Assembly (NCBI GenBank): GCA_021442155.1
Contig: CM038220.1
Span: forward strand, 73,829,817 to 73,893,816
From: Cymbidium sinense
Taxonomy: Eukaryota; Streptophyta; Magnoliopsida; Asparagales; Orchidaceae
DNA: 64,000 nucleotides
Reading direction: 5' to 3'
The stretch's first letter is position 1. Each line of letters begins with the position of its first letter. Both the position numbers and the translations under genes were made by a program. Under the pieces are notes generated by a model. That model did no database searches. It was given only the letters and a program-made list of their open reading frames with translations, and was not told the DNA's origin. Shown piece after piece: positions 59,822 through 64,000 of the stretch.

Positions 59822-61244
59822 GGTTAATCATCAACATAAGTACACTATGAACTTGTTGGCCCAGATCCTAAAGGTCACTATCTATAAGATTCCTCGAGGA
59901 GATAATGCTGTAGAAAATGCATTGGCCAAGCTCGCCAAGGAGTTGGCATGCCTAGAAGATGAGTCCATTTCAATAAGTGTTCAAAATACACAAGTCTTAT
60001 TCCTTAGTGTGCTGAACTCATCGAGAGACTCTCTGTTGAAGGGGAGGTTTCCATTACCAAAAGGGTTGATGAGTCAGATTGGAAGTAACCATTTATGGAT
60101 TACCTAAACATAGGCAAACTACCTCAAGATAAGTCATTATCCCATCATGTAAAATAAAGAGCTCTCTCCTATGCTCTCGTGGATGACATCTTGTATCGGC
60201 AGTCTTTCGATCATATATGGTTATGTTGTTTATCCAAACACAAAGCCCGTAAGATCATGATTGAGGTACACTTAAGTTTATGTGGAGCTCACTAGGCTAG
60301 TTCAAAGATGAAAGCTAAGATCAAAAAACTATGATACTACTGGCCAGCGATGATTACAGACTACATGGATGTAGCTAGGAGGTGTAACAAATGTCAGGTG
60401 CACTATGTGGTCCTGCATCAGCCACCCAACAATCTATATCCTACTTTGGCCTCATGATCATTTGAGTGTTGGGGAATTAACATGGTGGGTCTGATTAATC
60501 CTCCTTCTTCCATGGTTCACCGATTCATTCTAGCTGCCACTTACTACTTTTCCAAGTGGGCAGAGAATTATATATGATAATGGTATTGCATTCAAGAGTA
60601 CCAAAATCAATAGCTTTGCCCAGAGACACAACATAGATTAAAGATACTCCACCATCTACTGCCCGAGGGAAAACGGTCTAGTAGAAGCATTCAACAAAAC
60701 TCTCATCCAAATATTGAAGAAGATACTCAAAGATAATAAAATACAGTGGCATGAGCAGTTGGTAGAAGCCTTGTGGGCCTACCGCACCACATACAGAACT
60801 TCAACTCAATCTGCCCCATTTTCCTTAGTGTATAGGTCCGAAGTTATTCTACCATTAGAAGTCCAACTCCCATCACTGAGGATAGCTGTGGGTAGCAAGA
60901 TTATTATATAGGAGAATGCCATGGTGCGGTTAGAAGAGCTTGAAGGTTTGGAGGAGAGACACCTCAGGGCATGCTAGAACCTCGAGTTGTACAAGGCCAA
61001 AATGATTCAAGCTCATTACAAGTTAGTCCGTCCTAGAACTTTTCAAGTATGAGAGCTTATTTTAATTTTAAGGAGACCAATTATTGCCCATTGAAAGATG
61101 GGAGGCAAGTTTGAACCCACTTGGGATGGCCCTTTTTCCATAGAGAGGGCCTACCAAGGAGGATCTTTTCAACTCATAAACTTTAAGGGAGAGCGCCCTA
61201 TGCTTCCAATCAACGGGCTCTACCTAAATAAATAGTACCCATAA
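59822..61244 (+). pseudogene. RNase H end and integrase, probably of element C
   Basis: KYTMNLLAQILKVTIYKIP and ENALAKLAKELA are the C-terminal end of gypsy RNase H. Integrase follows with zinc-finger remnants: His pair near 60,268-60,294 (HLSLCGAH) and CNKC at 60,383-60,394. In the core, WGINMVGLI has Asn for the first catalytic Asp; YDNG supplies the second Asp (60,576-60,578); NGLVEAFNKTL supplies Glu (60,684-60,686), 36 codons on, the D35E spacing. Between FSKWAE and YDNG about 30 residues usual for the family are absent. After EALWAYRTTYRTSTQSAPF comes the C-terminal WDGPF (about 61,120) and PINGLYLNK. Stops and frameshifts occur throughout. It is likely the distal pol of the element beginning with LTR C. 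Confidence 0.85.
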
Positions 61245-62884
61245 AATCTTGTTTGAAAATAATTATCAATAAAACTTCTTTTCATATAAAATTTCATCTC
61301 TTATGTGTTAAAAACACCCTTTGCTTGCAAATCTGCCACGTTGTGTTTAGGATAAGTGTAAAAGAACTCGAGTAGTATCATATCCCTTCATAACATAGAT
61401 ACAAACCATAAATGATCCTCCAGTGCTACTAGGTTAGGTGTAAGAGACCCCAAGCGGCATCCTTTCTTAGTGGAGTAACATTCCTACGTGCTTAGGATAG
61501 CTGTAAGAGAACCCAAGCAGCATCATATTCCTTCTTTCATAGTACAAACAAACACATATCTTTTGTCTCGAGCTACTTTGATGTGGGAGCAAGCCCTCAG
61601 TGGCACTCACTCATTAGCTGCTCTAGGTCGGGCTGATATGCTACTTTGCTAGTATGTCACTCCAGTGGTCACTTGTCTGGCGGATGTGAGTCCCCGCGCT
61701 TTCTTCTTGACTTAACCACTATAAACTAATGAGCATCTTGTTAGTTTGGTAAGTCTTATCGTGCAACCGATAAGCTACCCAGTGTTTACTTGTTTAAGAG
61801 GATGTAAGCCTACATGCTTTCTTCTTGAACTAGCCATCATGCATTAACTAGATTGAGTATGCTTTGAGGCTCAAGGTAAGTCCCCCAGAGGCTCCTTTCC
61901 TCCTGAATACTTCAAGCTTAGGTTTAGTCCTTACATAGGACCCATTGCTTAGTAGTGGCCCTAGGTCAGATATCCCCTATCAAGCCGAAGATAGACTATC
62001 CCAATGATTAGTTCTGCTTTAGAGAGATATAAGCCTACACTCCTTCTTTCTAGACTGATTGTTGCAAACTAACGGTCACCTTAGGTTGGTTGATTATCAT
62101 AATGCTGACGGTGATCCACTCAGTGGATACACCACTCTTAGCCGATGTGAGTCCCCGTGCTTTCTCCTTGAGTTGGCCTGTACACCTGTAGGCTTTCTTT
62201 TATAGGGTTTTGGATAACGCCCCTAGCGGCACCTCGCTTGAGGACACTCTATTTGGATCACGTCCTTAGTGACCCCATTTAGACACTACCCGGGTTACTT
62301 TTGGATTAGACAGTCCCTCTTCCCTAGTAACCACCCTTATGGTTGGAGAATTTGTCTTGCGAATATATAGATTCTCCCTTGGTCTAGTAAGTCTGAGATA
62401 GGACTACATTGATATGAGCTCCTTCTTAGTGTGGTCTCTCGTAAACCAATAGGGTCCACGATAACAGACCAAACAAAATATATCCTTGCTTGTGGATTAG
62501 GAATTTAAGCCCCCCTTTCTCAAGCAGGCATCCTATCTTTAGGGTAGTGTCAACAAAACTCCCTATACGAATTATCTGACTACTTTGAGTTGAGATAAGT
62601 CCCTAGGTTGGCACTCTCTCAGTAGTCACCCTTAGGTTGGATTAAACTTGTTGTGCTACCAACGAGTCACCCCGTCAATCATCTTTGCTCTGAAAGATAT
62701 AAGTCTATTACGCATTCTTTCTAGCATGATTGTCGCAAACCGATGGGCAGCCTTAGGTCAGTTTGATTTATTGTGCTATCAACCGATCACCCTAAGGGTT
62801 CCTTTTATAGGAGAATGTGAGTCCCTGTGCTTTCTTCCTGACTCAACCATTGCACATTGAAAGGCACCCTTTTGGTTAGTTAGC
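61245..62884 (+). repeat. 3' UTR of the outer element
   Basis: A non-coding region after pol. Three related phrases of the form TAGGxTAxGTGTAAxAGA(A/C)C at about 61,350, 61,433 and 61,495 repeat at 62-83 bp. Beyond 61,560 the segment shares the ATGTGAGTCCCCGTGCTTTC phrase (61,685; 62,145; 62,815) and TTAGGTTGG text with the inner 3' UTR; 62,450-62,880 aligns closely with 50,842-51,290. The join to LTR F at about 62,885 skips the first ~2.4 kb of LTR, so a deletion removed the LTR start and PPT. Confidence 0.7.
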
Positions 62885-64000
62885 TCTACCCGCCCATCCA
62901 TCACACTCAATTAAGGGGTAAACACCCTTAATTCAAAAAAAAAAAAGATGATAGAGCTTCGTGAGACTCCCTAGAGTAATTTTAAATCCTCACAGAGTTT
63001 CACAAGGCCTCCCCGAGCTCCCTCAATCGACATTTCTCCTCTGCGTGCAAAGCTGAAATAGGGCATCTCCTTTCTGAGCAATACTCCCTCCTCACTTCAC
63101 CAAACCCAAATTCCTTTTACCCGCACCCTCATCATACCTCATCGAGCTCAATCAAATAATTTTCCAAGCTTCCAAGCCACGGGAAGCATAACTTCAATCA
63201 AGACCGATCGCCATTGAAGAGGAGCTTGGTCGATCGAGCAACCCACTTCAAATCAAGATTGAATTTCTTCAATAGTGCTTCGTCTCTACTAGACGAAGCT
63301 ACCTCCATCATTGGAAGCATTGGTGATAGCCTATGGCGAGGTAATTATTCAAAATTGTAGTTATAGGTGATTTTTAGTTGGTCTTTTTCAAAGGGAATTA
63401 TCATGCCATGCAATTTTGACCATCGGATATGCATCCCCCCTCCTTCAGCAGGTGTGGGACCATTTTAATCCCAATCCGAGCTTAGGTGAGCTCAGATTGA
63501 ATGGCAAAAGATGAACGGTGTTCATATTTTCTCGCTCGCAAAGGAGAAGGTCCATGCACCGTCCGTTCTGCGTGATTGGAACGGACAGTTGTGAGCAAAT
63601 CACGCTAGATCTGCTGTAATTCTTAGCCTAAATCACAGGTTTAATCTCAGCCGTCTGATCTTAGATCAAATGGGCCACATAAAAAGCGCATCCATCGCCG
63701 TTGAGTTAGCGTGCAGATGTGCCAACTTAAATAACCAATCCCGTCACACCACGTGGAAAGCACGCCGCATCAGTAGCCACGTAGCTCAACGGGATTAAGG
63801 GTTTTAATTAGGGTTATTTAATTAATTTTTAATACTGAAACATCTCAAAATCATAACTAATTATAGAAAAATCTAAAAAAATATAAACTTAGGCTCATTT
63901 TGAAGATATTTCAGAGGAGAATCCATGAAAATTATAATTAGTGGATTTTGAATAGTGAATTTGGCTTAATTAAGGTTTTACCAAAAATCTAATTAGCTTA
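62885..64000 (+). mobile_element. LTR F: partial forward LTR running off the window
   Basis: The segment aligns with LTR A from about 8,473 (CCATCACACTCAATT) to about 9,490. It has the hairpin CTTCGTCT/AGACGAAG (63,278-63,298) and GCGAG|GTAATT (63,341), and the GGGACCATTTTAATCCCAAT block (63,457). It is the closest relative of A here by eye. It is probably the 3' LTR of the outer element; the LTR end lies beyond 64,000. Confidence 0.85.

Overview
This AT-rich 64 kb window reads as intergenic DNA from a large plant (angiosperm-type) nuclear genome. I see no host gene, tRNA or rRNA. Nearly everything is retrotransposon sequence, mostly several decayed, nested copies of one giant Ty3/gypsy family. 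Its Gag, protease, reverse transcriptase and integrase motifs resemble the Tat lineage (Ogre/TatIV-like). The plant group cannot be decided from the sequence alone.

Layout. 1-5.6 kb: a degenerate Ty1/copia element on the minus strand (gag, protease, integrase, RT and RNase H all traceable), split by a plus-strand copia-type solo LTR. 5.6-14.7 kb: a 433/450-bp direct repeat pair enclosing a complete 8,104-bp solo LTR (LTR A) with the 5-bp target duplication ATACT. 14.7-20.4 kb: an inverted LTR fragment (B), then the 3' end of a forward LTR (G), a primer-binding site and a leader full of stem-loop repeats. 20.4-38.1 kb: a second complete LTR (C, 8.16 kb plus a 673-bp hAT-type MITE), primer-binding site, stem-loop leader, and a gag-protease-RT region with many stops and frameshifts. 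38.1-59.8 kb: a second, inner copy of the family (partial leader, gag, protease), an inverted LTR (D) carrying another MITE, a 3' UTR with tandem repeats, and LTR E. 59.8-64 kb: RNase H end and integrase, a second 3' UTR and LTR F, which runs off the window.

Inferred history. An old element (G plus leader) was hit by the element that starts with LTR C. That element was hit in its RNase H region by an inner element ending in LTR E; the pol and LTR F to the right would be the rest of the C element. Deletions removed the outer RNase H, the inner 5' LTR and the inner RT-integrase. D, and then a MITE inside D, are later layers.

The most unusual features are in the non-coding parts of this family: 8.1-kb LTRs; a 5' leader made of about 25-30 stem-loops with a near-constant loop and co-varying stems; a second co-varying hairpin upstream of a splice-donor-like GT inside the LTR; a 3' UTR with ~326-bp tandem repeats; and about 14 short repeats matching the reverse complement of the primer-binding site. 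No copy looks able to encode an intact protein set.
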